Shown here piece by piece: positions 6,732 through 15,797 of a stretch of 64,000 bases of DNA. The position numbers were made by a program, and so were the translations under genes. Where the stretch lies: NCBI GenBank assembly GCA_903938815.1, contig CAJAES010000099.1:1-64000 (forward strand), read 5' to 3'. Position 1 is the stretch's first letter, and each line of letters starts with the position of its first letter. Under the pieces are notes generated by a model, which ran no database searches, was not told where the DNA came from, and saw nothing but the letters and a program-made list of their open reading frames with translations. The stretch is from an uncultured beta proteobacterium (GTDB lineage Bacteria; Pseudomonadota; Gammaproteobacteria; Burkholderiales; Burkholderiaceae_C).

Positions 6732-9398
6732 TCAGCGGGCGATCAGCACCCGGCCGCCGTGCGGCGGCAAATCGATCAGGAGATGTCCATCGCGCAGCGG
6801 GACTGGCCGCCCATCGACCGCATCGACGAAGGCGCCCGGCGCATCGGCCGGCACGGCAACCGTGACCGTGCGGGTCTCGGGCGCGTTGTTGCTCGCGGTG
6901 ATGGCCATGACCTTGCCCAGCCGGCGCGGCAGCACCATCACGTTGGCGTCCACCAGCAGCGGCGCGCCGAGTTCGCCCCGGCGCAGCACCGGCAGTTCAT
7001 GGCGCAGCCGGATCAGGCGCTTCACCTCGGCTTCCAGCACCAGGTCGGGCTGGCCGCCCTGGTCGGCCCAGGGGTAGGTGCGCCGGTTGTCGGGGTCGTC
7101 TCCGCCCGTCACGCCGACCTCGTCGCCGTAGTAGACGGCCGGCGCGCCCGGGTAGGTCATCTGGAAGAACAGCGCCAGGCGGAAGCGGTACTTGGCCAGG
7201 CGTTCCTGCGCCGGGTTGCGCTCGTCGTGCCAGCCCAGCACGTGCAGGCTGCGCGCCTGGTCGTGGCTGGAAAGCAGGTTCATCAGCGCATGGAAGGCCT
7301 GCGGCGGGTAGTGTTCGCGCATCAGTTCGAGGTTGTGCACCAGCCGCCGCGCATCGCCGCCCGCCGCGTAGGCGAGCACGGTGTTGCGGAAGATGTAGTT
7401 CATCGTCGAATCGAAGCTGTCGCCGAGGAAGTACTTCGCGGCGTCGAACCAGGTCTCGGCGATCGTGATGGCGTCGGGCCGGTGCGCCTTGATCGCGGCG
7501 CGCCACTCGCGCCAGAAGTCGTCCGGAACCCAGGGCGCGACGTCCATGCGCCAGCCTGCGGCGCCGCGGTCGAGCCAGAGCTTCATCACCGAGTCGGGCG
7601 CGCCGTAGGCGAAGTCGCGCCATGCGCGCGAGGACTTGTCGAGTTCCGGCAGATCGGTCACGCCGGTCCAGCCCTTGAACTGCCGGTCCGGGTTGGCCTG
7701 CGCGGCATCGAAGCTGTACCAGCCGGCGTAGGGCGAGCTGGGGCGGATGCGGCTGCCCTCGAAGGCGCCGCCGGTCCTGAAGTTGCCATAGCGGTCGAAG
7801 TACACCGAGTCCGCGCCGGTGTGGTTGAGGCTGGTGTCGGTCACGACGCGGATGCCTCGCTTCGCGGCCTCGCGCGTGAGGCGCTCGAAATCGGCGTTGG
7901 TGCCAAAGGCGGGGTCGACCTCGCGATAGTCGGCGGTGTCGTACTTGTGGTTGCTCGACGCGCGAAACACGGGCGTCAGGTAGATCGCGTTGGCCCCCAG
8001 GTCCCGGATGTGGTCGAGCTTGTCGATCAGGCCGGCGAGGTCGCCGCCGAAGAAGTCGTTGTTGAAGTGGGCGTCGGAGCCGTCGCCGCTGCCGGGGCGG
8101 TAGGGCCGGCTGTTCCAGTCGGCGTGCTTCTCCACCGTGTGCTGGTGGTAGCGGTCGCGGCCGGGCACGGGGTCGTTGGCGGGGTTGCCGTTGCGGAAGC
8201 GCTCGGGGAAGACCTGGTACCAGACGGCGTCGGCCGCCCAGTCGGGCACCTTGAAACCGGGCGCGAAGACGGTCTGGCGGAAGCGGCGGATGCTGCGCGG
8301 CGAGAGCGGCTTCTCGGTCACCGCGGCGATGCCGCCGCCGCCCTTCTCGCGCGTCCAGAACACGGCCTCCGCGTTGTTCTGCAGCACGAAGATGCGGCCC
8401 TCGATGAGCGCCTCGAACCAGTAGCCGTGGATGCCGACATCATCGAAGCGGTGGCCGGCCGTCCAGCGGTCGCCGTCGCCCGCCGTCTCGCGGGCCATGG
8501 GGATCCTGGCGGCCTCTGTGTATTCCAGCACCTCCTGGTTGCCCTCGAAGCGGCGCCGTTCCAGCACCAGGGTCAGCTGCTGCACGCCCTTCGGCGCCCT
8601 GACGGCGAACTGCATCGCCGTGCCGGCCGGCTGCGCGCCGAACGGCCGCTTGTGAGCAAGATCGCGGGAGTCGAAACGCAGCCCCAGCGCCAGGGGGTGG
8701 TCCACCGCCTTGGCCTGAGGGTCGGCGAAGCTCTTCGGCCCCACGTGCAACCGGTGGCGGCCCGTCTCGTCGAAGCTCAGCCGCACGGTGTGCTCGCCGT
8801 CGAAGACCTGCACATGGTTGCCGCCGCCCACGCCGAAGCTGGTGGCGTCCTTCCAGCCGGCGTCGGCCAGCTTGAACTCGTGCCGCCCCTCCAGTTTGAG
8901 GTTCAGGTAGTAGGCGTCGCAGTGGTACTGGAAGGCGTAGTCGTCCAGCGCCGCCCAGTTGTTCATGGTGCCGCGCAGGAACAGCACGGTCTCGCCGAAC
9001 GGCGCGGGCTTCGGGCAATCGGCAATGCTGAGCACCTGCAGGCTCCTGTCCAGTGTGAAGCGGTGGGTGCCGCCGAAGCGGCGCTGCATCTCGGCGCCGC
9101 GCAGCGCCAGCGCGTCGATGCGGCCACCCAGGTCGGCGTCCGCGCTCCAGGATTCATCGGCCACCTTGAAGCGGTGCTCGCCCTCGATGCGCGTGACGAG
9201 CTCGAAGCGCGTGCAGACCCAGATGAAGCGCTGCGTCTCCACCGCGTTCCAGCTGTTGAAGCTGCCGCGAAGGTACAGGTCGCGCCCACCCAGAGGGTGG
9301 GGCTGGCAGGCCTTCGGTGCAGCCACGGCAGACGCCGGCAGCAACGGCAGCAGCACGATGAGGAGTGGCAGCAACGCTGCCGCGAGCCGCCCAGGCAT
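6732..9398 (-). CDS. Secreted GH13 alpha-amylase/neopullulanase-like enzyme with N-terminal beta modules
   Basis: Predicted exported glucan hydrolase of 888 residues. After a Sec signal peptide (hydrophobic core LLPLLIVLLPLLP) come two homologous modules of about 75 residues (RGSFNSWNAVETQ and RGTMNNWAALDD), which look like starch-binding beta-sandwiches. An N-domain like that of cyclomaltodextrinases follows, then a GH13 barrel. Catalytic regions: DTSLNH, GWRMDVAPW (nucleophile Asp about 619), IAETWFD (acid Glu about 648) and SSHDQARS. The ATG shares one base with the upstream amylase stop (TGATG), so translation is coupled. As last gene of the malKEFG operon it probably feeds the MalEFGK importer. 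Exact bond specificity (alpha-1,4, alpha-1,6 or pullulan) is not readable. Confidence 0.85.
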   Translation of the reverse strand: MPGRLAAALLPLLIVLLPLLPASAVAAPKACQPHPLGGRDLYLRGSFNSWNAVETQRFIWVCTRFELVTRIEGEHRFKVADESWSADADLGGRIDALALRGAEMQRRFGGTHRFTLDRSLQVLSIADCPKPAPFGETVLFLRGTMNNWAALDDYAFQYHCDAYYLNLKLEGRHEFKLADAGWKDATSFGVGGGNHVQVFDGEHTVRLSFDETGRHRLHVGPKSFADPQAKAVDHPLALGLRFDSRDLAHKRPFGAQPAGTAMQFAVRAPKGVQQLTLVLERRRFEGNQEVLEYTEAARIPMARETAGDGDRWTAGHRFDDVGIHGYWFEALIEGRIFVLQNNAEAVFWTREKGGGGIAAVTEKPLSPRSIRRFRQTVFAPGFKVPDWAADAVWYQVFPERFRNGNPANDPVPGRDRYHQHTVEKHADWNSRPYRPGSGDGSDAHFNNDFFGGDLAGLIDKLDHIRDLGANAIYLTPVFRASSNHKYDTADYREVDPAFGTNADFERLTREAAKRGIRVVTDTSLNHTGADSVYFDRYGNFRTGGAFEGSRIRPSSPYAGWYSFDAAQANPDRQFKGWTGVTDLPELDKSSRAWRDFAYGAPDSVMKLWLDRGAAGWRMDVAPWVPDDFWREWRAAIKAHRPDAITIAETWFDAAKYFLGDSFDSTMNYIFRNTVLAYAAGGDARRLVHNLELMREHYPPQAFHALMNLLSSHDQARSLHVLGWHDERNPAQERLAKYRFRLALFFQMTYPGAPAVYYGDEVGVTGGDDPDNRRTYPWADQGGQPDLVLEAEVKRLIRLRHELPVLRRGELGAPLLVDANVMVLPRRLGKVMAITASNNAPETRTVTVAVPADAPGAFVDAVDGRPVPLRDGHLLIDLPPHGGRVLIAR

Positions 9399-10987
9399 CA
9401 CTGCACGCGCTTGTACGCGCTGTAGCCGCCACCGGGGCTGAGTTCGGGCACCAGCACCATCACGCGGCCGGGCGGCAGGGTCAGGTCGAGCAGGCCGGTG
9501 ACGATGGGCACTTTCTCGCCGGTGAGCTGGTCCACCATCATCCAGACGTTCATGAGCTTGGAGCTGGCCATCATCACCGTCTCGGTGACGGGCGCGGCGC
9601 CCGGGTTCGCGACGACGATCACGGTGTCGCGCGCGCGGTCGGTGTGGCGCTCGAAGGCCAGAAGGTGCTGCGAGGTGACGAGGCGGAAATCGCCCACGCG
9701 CAGCGCGCGCTGCGCCTTTCGCAGGGCGATCAGCTTCTTCGTCCACGCGTAGCTCGGGTTGGCGTCGCTCACCTGGTCCCAGCGCATGGGCGCGCGCATC
9801 TCGGGGTCGCCGCCGCCGGTCATGCCGAGTTCGCTGCCGTAGTACAGGTTCGGCGCGCCGGGCAGCGTGAACTGCAACACCTGTGCAAGCCGGCGCTGGG
9901 TCTCGTCGGGCAGCGCGGTCGCGATGCGGGGCGTGTCGTGGTTGTCCAGCATCAGCCAGGACTTGAGCATGGGCTCGATGCCGGATTCGCGCACCATGCG
10001 GTCGGTCATCTGCATCGCGAGCGCGGGTGTCATGCGTCGGTCGGCGGTGCGCAGGATGATCTCGCGCAGGGTGAAGTTCATGACACCGTCGACGGCCGGG
10101 AACCACTCCTTCGGGTAGTTGGCGATCTCGCCCACCACCAGTGAGCCGGGCTTCTCGGCGTGCGCGGCCTGCGTCAGGCCGTGCAGATGCTCGAAACCGA
10201 TGTCCACCGCGACATCGAGCCGCCAGCCGTCGATGCCGTCGCGCAGGTAGCGGCGCACGACTGAATCCCGCCCGGCGTACACATGCTCGCGCACGGCCGG
10301 GTTCTCGAGGTTCAGCTCGGGCAGGTTCTCGGCCAGCCACCAGGTGCGCGTGCCGCTCTGGTACTGCGGGCCGAAGTAGAACCAGTCGCGCCACGGGCTC
10401 TTGGGGTTGGCCTCGGCGTCCTTGAACTTCGGCGCGTTGCGGCCCATGTGGTTGAAGACGCCGTCCAGAACCAGCTTCATGCCGCGGGCGTGCACGTTCT
10501 TCGCGAGCGCCTTCACGTCGTCGCGGGTGCCGAACTCGGGCGAGACGGCGTCGTAGTCGAAGGCGTCGTACTTGTGGTTCGTGTACGCGAGGTGGATGGG
10601 GTTCAGGTAGAGCACGTCGGCGCCGAGCTGCTGCACGTGGTCGAGGCGGCCGGCCAGGCTCTTGAGGTCGCCGCCCCAGAACTCGATCTCGTGGCTCCAG
10701 AGGCGGGCGCTCTCGACATAGGTGCCGCGGCGCGGCGTCTCGTCCCAGCGGCGCAGGATCTTCGGCGCCGGGTAGAGGTGGCGCTTGGCGTCGAGGTCGG
10801 CTGCGGGCGCGAAGCGGTCGGGCAGCACCTGGTACACGATGGCGCCGTTGCGCCAGTCGCGCTCGCGCTTCTCGAAAACGCCCTTCAGGGGCGCGTCGTA
10901 GACATTGGCGGGTGGGGCGGCGGAAGAGGTCATCGCGGCGGATCCGAGGGCGCAGGCCAGGGCGGCGAGGGTCGGCGGCAGGCGCAT
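9398..10987 (-). CDS. Secreted GH13 alpha-amylase family enzyme
   Basis: A 529-residue glycoside hydrolase family 13 enzyme with an N-terminal signal peptide (MRLPPTLAALACALGSAA). All four GH13 regions are present: LDGVFNHMG, GWRLDVAVD (nucleophile Asp about 258), VVGEIANYP (acid Glu about 288) and LDNHDTPR (Asp about 350), followed by a short C-terminal beta domain. It lacks the extra N-terminal modules of its neighbour. It starts 2 nt after the malG stop and ends in a one-base overlap with the next amylase gene, so it is firmly inside the maltodextrin operon. Likely role: making importable maltodextrins in the periplasm or outside. Alpha-amylase versus neopullulanase activity is undecided. 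Confidence 0.87.
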   Translation of the reverse strand: MRLPPTLAALACALGSAAMTSSAAPPANVYDAPLKGVFEKRERDWRNGAIVYQVLPDRFAPAADLDAKRHLYPAPKILRRWDETPRRGTYVESARLWSHEIEFWGGDLKSLAGRLDHVQQLGADVLYLNPIHLAYTNHKYDAFDYDAVSPEFGTRDDVKALAKNVHARGMKLVLDGVFNHMGRNAPKFKDAEANPKSPWRDWFYFGPQYQSGTRTWWLAENLPELNLENPAVREHVYAGRDSVVRRYLRDGIDGWRLDVAVDIGFEHLHGLTQAAHAEKPGSLVVGEIANYPKEWFPAVDGVMNFTLREIILRTADRRMTPALAMQMTDRMVRESGIEPMLKSWLMLDNHDTPRIATALPDETQRRLAQVLQFTLPGAPNLYYGSELGMTGGGDPEMRAPMRWDQVSDANPSYAWTKKLIALRKAQRALRVGDFRLVTSQHLLAFERHTDRARDTVIVVANPGAAPVTETVMMASSKLMNVWMMVDQLTGEKVPIVTGLLDLTLPPGRVMVLVPELSPGGGYSAYKRVQ

Positions 10988-10989
10988 CG

Positions 10990-11880
10990 TCAGCCCTTCA
11001 CGCCGCCCGAGGTGAGGCCGGAGACGATCCAGCGCTGCGCGGCGAGGAACACCAGCGTGATGGGCAGGCCGCTCAGCACGGCGGCGGCCGCGAAATCGCC
11101 CCACAGGTAGCGCTGGTCGTAGAGGAAGAACTTGGAGCCCACGGCGAGCGTGAGGTTGGGCTCCTCGCGCAGCAGGATGGAAGCCACCGGGTACTCGATG
11201 ATGGTGCCGATGAAGGCCAGGACGAACACCACCATCAGGATGGGCACGGCCATGGGCAGCAGCACGAAGCGAAAGGTCTGCCAGGGCGTGGCACCGTCGA
11301 CCTTGGCGTTCTCCTCGATCTCGATCGGCACGGTCTCGAAGTAGCCCTTGATCGTCCAGATGTGCGTGGCCACGCCGCCCAGATAGGCCACGATCAGCCC
11401 GGCGTGCGTCTCGACGCCCAGCCACGGCAGCGTGCGCCCGATGCCCTCGAAGATGGCGTAGATGGCCACCAGCGCCACGGCCACCGGGAACATCTGCAGC
11501 AGCAGCATCGCGTTGAGGATGAGCCCCTTGCGGCTGAAGTGCAGCCGCGCGAAGGCATAGGCCGCGGTGGTGGAGATGGCGACGATCAGCAGCGCCGAGA
11601 TCGTGGCGATCTTCACCGAGTTCCAGAGCCACAGCAGCACCGGGAACGGCGGGTTCACGACGTTGCCCGACGCATCGACCGTGGGAATGCCGAGGGCCAG
11701 CTTCCAGTGCTCCAGGCTGATCTCCGCCGGGATCAGCGAGCCGGTGGCGAAGTTGCCCGGACGCAGGGAGATGGACACCACCGCGAGCAGCGGAAACAGC
11801 GTGAGCGCGAGCAGTGCCCACAGGAAGGCGTGCGCCGCAAAGACGCGCCAGCGCTGGCTGCGGCCGGTGACGATGGGCAT
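10990..11880 (-). CDS. malG: Maltodextrin ABC transporter permease MalG
   Basis: Inner-membrane permease of the MalFGK2 importer, 296 residues, six predicted helices. The cytoplasmic EAA loop that docks MalK is visible as [20 protein letters not shown]. The N-terminus ([22 protein letters not shown]) resembles MalG of enterobacteria. The ATG lies 1 nt from the malF stop. The gene order E-F-G with adjacent amylases makes a maltose/maltodextrin substrate very likely. Confidence 0.93.
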   Translation of the reverse strand: MPIVTGRSQRWRVFAAHAFLWALLALTLFPLLAVVSISLRPGNFATGSLIPAEISLEHWKLALGIPTVDASGNVVNPPFPVLLWLWNSVKIATISALLIVAISTTAAYAFARLHFSRKGLILNAMLLLQMFPVAVALVAIYAIFEGIGRTLPWLGVETHAGLIVAYLGGVATHIWTIKGYFETVPIEIEENAKVDGATPWQTFRFVLLPMAVPILMVVFVLAFIGTIIEYPVASILLREEPNLTLAVGSKFFLYDQRYLWGDFAAAAVLSGLPITLVFLAAQRWIVSGLTSGGVKG

Positions 11881-11881
11881 C

Positions 11882-13333
11882 TCAGCGGGCTCCCTTGGTC
11901 AGGCGCAACTGCACCAGCGCCATCACCGCCACCATCAGGAAGATGAGCGTCGAGATCGCGGCCGCGAGGCCGAAGTTCGCGCCGGCGTCGGTGAAGGCGA
12001 TGCGGTAGGTGTAGCTGACGAGGATGTCGGTCGTGCCCGCCGGCAGCTTGGTGTTGAGATAGTCTGGCCGCCCGTCGGTGAGCAGCGAGATCAGCACGAA
12101 GTTGTTGAAGTTGAAGGCGAAGGCGGAGATCAGCAGCGGCGTCAGCGGCTTGATGATCAGCGGCGCCGTGATGCGCGAGAAGTTCACCCAGGGCGAGGCG
12201 CCGGCCAGCGCCGAGGCCTCGTACAGGTCGCCCGGCACCGACTTCAGCAGGCCGGTGCACAGGATCATGATGTAGGGGTAGCCCAGCCAGGTGTTGACGA
12301 TGAGCAGCATGGTGCGCGCCAGCACCGGGTCGGCGAACCAGGCTGGGCGCACGCCGAAAAGCGCGTCGAGGATGGCGTTGATCTCGCCGAAGTTCTGGTT
12401 GAACAGGCCCTTGAACACCAGGATGCTGATGAAGCCCGGCACGGCGTAGGGCAGGAACAGCAGCGTGCGGTACAGCGCGCGGCCCTTCAGCGCCGGCCAT
12501 TCCAGCAGCACCGCCAGCGTCATGCCGATGGCGGTGGAGAACAGCACCGTGAGTGCCGAGAACATCACCGTCCAGACGAAGATCTGGACGAAGGGCCCGC
12601 GGAAATCGCTGTCCAGCAGCATGCGCTGGTAGTTCGCGAAGCCGATGCCCACCTTGAAGCCGGGCTGCAGCACGTCGCCGGCCGTGTTGCGGAAGTAGCC
12701 GGCGTCGCGGTCGGGCGCGTAGACCGTGCCACTGCCCTGCTCGAGGATGGCGCCCGCCGCGCCCGGCGTCCACAGCGGCACGCGGATGCCGAATTCGCGC
12801 AGGCCGGCGTAGCTGAGCACGGTGCCGTCGGGCAGGCGCAGCTGCAGCGGCATCAGCTCCGCACGCCGCGCGATCACGTCGCGCATCGGCAGCGAAGCGC
12901 CGAGGTCCGAGGTCGCGGGCTGCAGGACACCGTCGCCGGCCCTGGCCGTCCAGCGGCTGCCGTCGGGTGCGGTGAGAAGCAGGCGGTCGCCGGCGTGCAG
13001 CGTGAACGGGTACAGACGGTTCTCGTCGAACGTGTGCTGCTCCAGCAGGTATTCGCGCGAGCGCTCCTCGGTCAGCAGGTGGCTGGAGGAGTAGTTCGTG
13101 AAGCCGATCTGCACCGTGTACAGCAGCGGGAAGGCCACGAAGACCAGCATGCCCGCGACACCCGGGAACAGGTACTTCCAGGCCAGGCTGCGCGCGCTGG
13201 CGTAGACCGCGATCGCGGTGCCGCCCAGCACCAGCAGGCCCACGGCCGCGAGCGACTGCCCGGCCAGGTGCGTGCCGTAGACCAGCCACAGCAGGGCCAG
13301 CGACGCGACGGCGGTGACGGCGTGGCCGATCAT
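11882..13333 (-). CDS. malF: Maltodextrin ABC transporter permease MalF
   Basis: 483-residue inner-membrane permease, partner of MalG. Between early helices it carries a long hydrophilic insertion (roughly residues 75-215), corresponding to the large periplasmic P2 loop that distinguishes true MalF from shorter sugar permeases. The EAA loop is seen as [20 protein letters not shown]. The start ATG 13333 overlaps the malE stop by ATGA. Together with MalE, MalG and MalK it would import maltose and maltodextrins. Confidence 0.93.
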   Translation of the reverse strand: MIGHAVTAVASLALLWLVYGTHLAGQSLAAVGLLVLGGTAIAVYASARSLAWKYLFPGVAGMLVFVAFPLLYTVQIGFTNYSSSHLLTEERSREYLLEQHTFDENRLYPFTLHAGDRLLLTAPDGSRWTARAGDGVLQPATSDLGASLPMRDVIARRAELMPLQLRLPDGTVLSYAGLREFGIRVPLWTPGAAGAILEQGSGTVYAPDRDAGYFRNTAGDVLQPGFKVGIGFANYQRMLLDSDFRGPFVQIFVWTVMFSALTVLFSTAIGMTLAVLLEWPALKGRALYRTLLFLPYAVPGFISILVFKGLFNQNFGEINAILDALFGVRPAWFADPVLARTMLLIVNTWLGYPYIMILCTGLLKSVPGDLYEASALAGASPWVNFSRITAPLIIKPLTPLLISAFAFNFNNFVLISLLTDGRPDYLNTKLPAGTTDILVSYTYRIAFTDAGANFGLAAAISTLIFLMVAVMALVQLRLTKGAR

Positions 13334-14499
13334 CGGGACACCATCCGCGCCGCGGCGCCGTCCAGCGCCTCACGGGCCGACTGGCGACCCTGCGTGATGG
13401 CCTCGAGAGCCGCGTCCATCGCGGGGAAGAAGCGCTGCATCTCGGGGATGTTCGGGATGGCCTCGCCGGCCGTGGCGTTGGCCATCGTCGCGCGGATGGC
13501 GGCATCTCCCGAGAGTTCGCGGAAGTAGGCCTTGTTGGCCGGCGTGCCCAGCGGCACGTCGGCCGAGACCGTCTTCAGGTGCTCCACCTTCAGCAGGTAC
13601 TGCTCGAGAAACTCGCGCGCGATGTCCTTGTGGCGGCTGGGTGCGGAGATCATGCAGCCCAGCACGCCAACGAAGGGCCTGGCCGGCTTGTCGCCCAGCG
13701 CGGGGATCGGCGCGACGACGAAATCGATCTTCGACTTCTTCGCGTTGTCCCAGGCCCAGGGGCCGGAGATCATCATCGCGACCTGCCCGCTGGCGAACTG
13801 GGCTTCCATGTCGGAGTAGCGCGCGCCGCGCGGCATCACGCCCTGCCCCACCAGGCGCTCCAGCAACTGAGCGCCCGCCACGGCGCCGGCGTTGTTCACG
13901 CCCACTTTCATCGGGTCGAAGTCGCCCTTGGCGTCACGCAGGAAGACCTCGCCGCCCGGGCCGGCCAGCAGCGGCCACGTGAAGAAGGACTTGTTGTAGT
14001 CCCACAGGATGGCGCGCTTTCCCTGCGCCTTCAAACGCTGGTCGAGCGCGATCACGTCGTCCCAGGTGCGGGGCGGCTCGGGCACCAGTGCACGGTTGAC
14101 GATCAGGCCGATGGCCTCGATGGCGATGGGGTAGCCCCAGAGCCTGCCGCGGTAGGTGAAGGCCTTCCAGGCGGAGTCCTCGATCTCGTCGCGCAGTTTC
14201 GGCCCGGGCCGCACGGGCACGATGAGGCCCGACTTGGCCCACTCGCCCACGCGGTCGTGCGGCCAGCAGAAGACATCCGGGCCCTTGCCGGCGGCGGCGG
14301 ACGCCTGGAACTTGTCCGGCGCGCCCTCGGGGTGCTGCACCACCACCTTCACGCCGGTGGCCGCGGTGAAGGCATCGCCCACCTTCTGAAGGCCGTTGTA
14401 GCCCTTGTCGCCGTTGATCCAGACCAGCAGCTGCGGTGACTGCGCCGCGGCAAGGGTGCTCAGCAGCGCCAGCGCCGCGGCGACGAGAGTCCGTCTCAT
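13330..14499 (-). CDS. malE: Maltose/maltodextrin-binding protein MalE
   Basis: Periplasmic solute-binding protein, 389 residues with a cleavable signal peptide ending near LSTLAAAQ. The mature start (LLVWINGDKGYNGLQKVG) closely follows the enterobacterial MalE pattern, as do FCWPHDRVGEWAKSGL and WGYPIAIEAIGLIVN. It delivers maltodextrins to MalFGK2. It sits 1 nt after the malK stop and overlaps malF by 4 nt. No lipobox was seen, so a soluble periplasmic form is expected. Confidence 0.94.
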   Translation of the reverse strand: MRRTLVAAALALLSTLAAAQSPQLLVWINGDKGYNGLQKVGDAFTAATGVKVVVQHPEGAPDKFQASAAAGKGPDVFCWPHDRVGEWAKSGLIVPVRPGPKLRDEIEDSAWKAFTYRGRLWGYPIAIEAIGLIVNRALVPEPPRTWDDVIALDQRLKAQGKRAILWDYNKSFFTWPLLAGPGGEVFLRDAKGDFDPMKVGVNNAGAVAGAQLLERLVGQGVMPRGARYSDMEAQFASGQVAMMISGPWAWDNAKKSKIDFVVAPIPALGDKPARPFVGVLGCMISAPSRHKDIAREFLEQYLLKVEHLKTVSADVPLGTPANKAYFRELSGDAAIRATMANATAGEAIPNIPEMQRFFPAMDAALEAITQGRQSAREALDGAAARMVSR

Positions 14500-14500
14500 C

Positions 14501-15601
14501 TCAGGCGGCCTGACGGCGCAGGGCCCGGCCCTCGGCGTCGAACAGGTAGGTGCGCCCGGAGGGAATCGACAGCGAAAGCGGGTCGCCGGCCTTCAGGCGC
14601 AGCGAACCGTCGAGCTCGACCGTCAGCGCCTCGTCGTCCTTCACGCCGGGAAACTGCGCGTAGGCGAAGGTGGTGCCGCCGAGGGATTCGACGAAGGTGA
14701 CCTTCGCTTCGAGCCGGTTGGCCGCGCCGCCCACGATCAGATGCTCCGGCCGCAGGCCGAGCGTCAGGGGCTGGCCGGGCTGCACGCCGCTGCCATCGAC
14801 CGCGCAGTCCACCAGCGCGCCGTCAGGCAGCCGCACGCTGACCTGCTGCGAGGACGCCGTCACCGCCTGCGCGGAAATGAAGTTCATGCCCGGCGAACCG
14901 ATGAAGCCCGCGACGAACAGGTTGCAAGGGTGCTCGTACAGCTCCAGCGGCGCGCCCACCTGCTCGATGCGCCCGGCCGACAGCACGACGATGCGGTCGG
15001 CCAGCGTCATGGCCTCGACCTGGTCGTGCGTGACATAGACCATCGTCGTGCGGAGCTGCTCGTGCAGCTTCGCGAACTCGTAGCGCATCTTCACGCGCAG
15101 CGCGGTGTCCAGGTTCGACAGCGGCTCGTCGAACAGAAAGACCTCGGGCTGGCGCACGATGGCGCGCCCGATGGCCACGCGCTGGCGCTGCCCGCCGGAC
15201 AGATCCTTCGGCTTGCGCTTGAGCAGGTGCTCGATGTGCAGGATCTTCGCCGCGCGCATCACGGCGCTGTCGATCTCCGGTGCGGGCATCTTCGCGAGCT
15301 TCAGGCCGAAGGCCATGTTCTCGTACAGGTCCATGTGCGGGTACAGCGCGTAGCTCTGGAAGACCATGGCCACGCCGCGCTCGGCGGGGGGCACGTCGTG
15401 CACCTCGCGCGGGCCGATCCAGAGCTCGCCCCCGGTGATGTCCTCCAGCCCGGCAATGGTGCGCAGCAGGGTGCTCTTGCCGCAGCCCGAGGGCCCGACG
15501 AACACCATGAACTCGCCGTCGCGGATCTCCAGGTCGATGTCGCGCAGGACCTGCACGTCGCCGTAGGCCTTCTGCACCCCCACCAACCGGACCTCTGCCA
15601 C
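14501..15601 (-). CDS. malK: Maltodextrin ABC transporter ATPase MalK
   Basis: ATPase of the MalEFGK2 importer, about 366 residues. Walker A GPSGCGKST, signature LSGGQRQR, Walker B VFLFDEPLSNLD and switch His in VTHDQVEAM are all intact, followed by the C-terminal TOBE-type regulatory domain. GTG 15601 was chosen because alignment to the family starts with VAEVRLVGVQKAYGD and AAAGGCGG lies upstream; the longer frame from 15655 starts inside the promoter. First gene of the leftward maltodextrin operon, divergent from glgP. Confidence 0.9.
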   Translation of the reverse strand: MAEVRLVGVQKAYGDVQVLRDIDLEIRDGEFMVFVGPSGCGKSTLLRTIAGLEDITGGELWIGPREVHDVPPAERGVAMVFQSYALYPHMDLYENMAFGLKLAKMPAPEIDSAVMRAAKILHIEHLLKRKPKDLSGGQRQRVAIGRAIVRQPEVFLFDEPLSNLDTALRVKMRYEFAKLHEQLRTTMVYVTHDQVEAMTLADRIVVLSAGRIEQVGAPLELYEHPCNLFVAGFIGSPGMNFISAQAVTASSQQVSVRLPDGALVDCAVDGSGVQPGQPLTLGLRPEHLIVGGAANRLEAKVTFVESLGGTTFAYAQFPGVKDDEALTVELDGSLRLKAGDPLSLSIPSGRTYLFDAEGRALRRQAA

Positions 15602-15634
15602 CGCGCACCGCCTTTGCGAACCCAGGATGTAGAG

Positions 15635-15652
15635 AATATACAAACGTTGGGT
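15635..15652 (-). promoter_or_regulatory. Possible malK -10 and LacI-like half operator
   Basis: On the minus strand TATATT (15640-15635) is a plausible -10, about 30 nt before the chosen GTG. Immediately upstream, TACAAACGTTGGGT (plus strand 15639-15652) has the CG-centred look of a LacI-family operator, though its right half is degenerate. No good -35 is visible. Confidence 0.3.
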
Positions 15653-15692
15653 CATTACGACAGCGGGTTTTCCACCACAGTACAGCGGTCAA

Positions 15693-15719
15693 CTTCATAA
15701 GAATCAACAACTTATGAAG
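15693..15719. promoter_or_regulatory. Perfect 9-bp inverted repeat between malK and glgP
   Basis: CTTCATAAG (15693-15701) and CTTATGAAG (15711-15719) are perfect inverted copies around a 9-nt AT-rich spacer. It lies in the middle of the divergent promoter region, in an island much richer in A+T than its surroundings. It could bind a dimeric regulator or form a hairpin. Confidence 0.55.
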
Positions 15720-15728
15720 CTTGTCGCG

Positions 15729-15752
15729 ACTACACGTGTAGTACAACTACAC
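15729..15752. promoter_or_regulatory. Three ACTACAC heptamers, candidate operator
   Basis: ACTACAC (15729-15735) is followed head to head by GTGTAGT (15736-15742), making the 14-bp palindrome ACTACACGTGTAGT, and after ACA by another ACTACAC (15746-15752). Palindromes with a central CG are typical of LacI-family operators. The last heptamer overlaps the predicted glgP -35. No regulator gene is nearby. Confidence 0.55.
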
Positions 15753-15776
15753 AAACAACGGTGTCATGGCGATACT
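15748..15776 (+). promoter_or_regulatory. Candidate glgP promoter
   Basis: TACACA (15748-15753, 4 of 6 matches to a -35), a 17-nt spacer and GATACT (15771-15776, -10) precede the GAGGAGAG ribosome site of glgP. The -35 overlaps the third ACTACAC heptamer, so a repressor there would block polymerase. Confidence 0.4.
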
Positions 15777-15797
15777 TCCGCTCCGAGGAGAGACCCC

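Noticed and set aside
5481-9425. Very long antisense reading frames, for example 1314 codons opposite the hybrid kinase and amylase
   Set aside because: Typical shadow of GC-rich coding DNA; composition is Arg/Gly/Ala/Gln-rich without domains and the opposite strand has well-recognised genes.
15602-15655. Longer malK with start at 15655
   Set aside because: The extra 18 residues do not fit the family and would start inside the promoter; GTG 15601 has an upstream AAAGGCGG.
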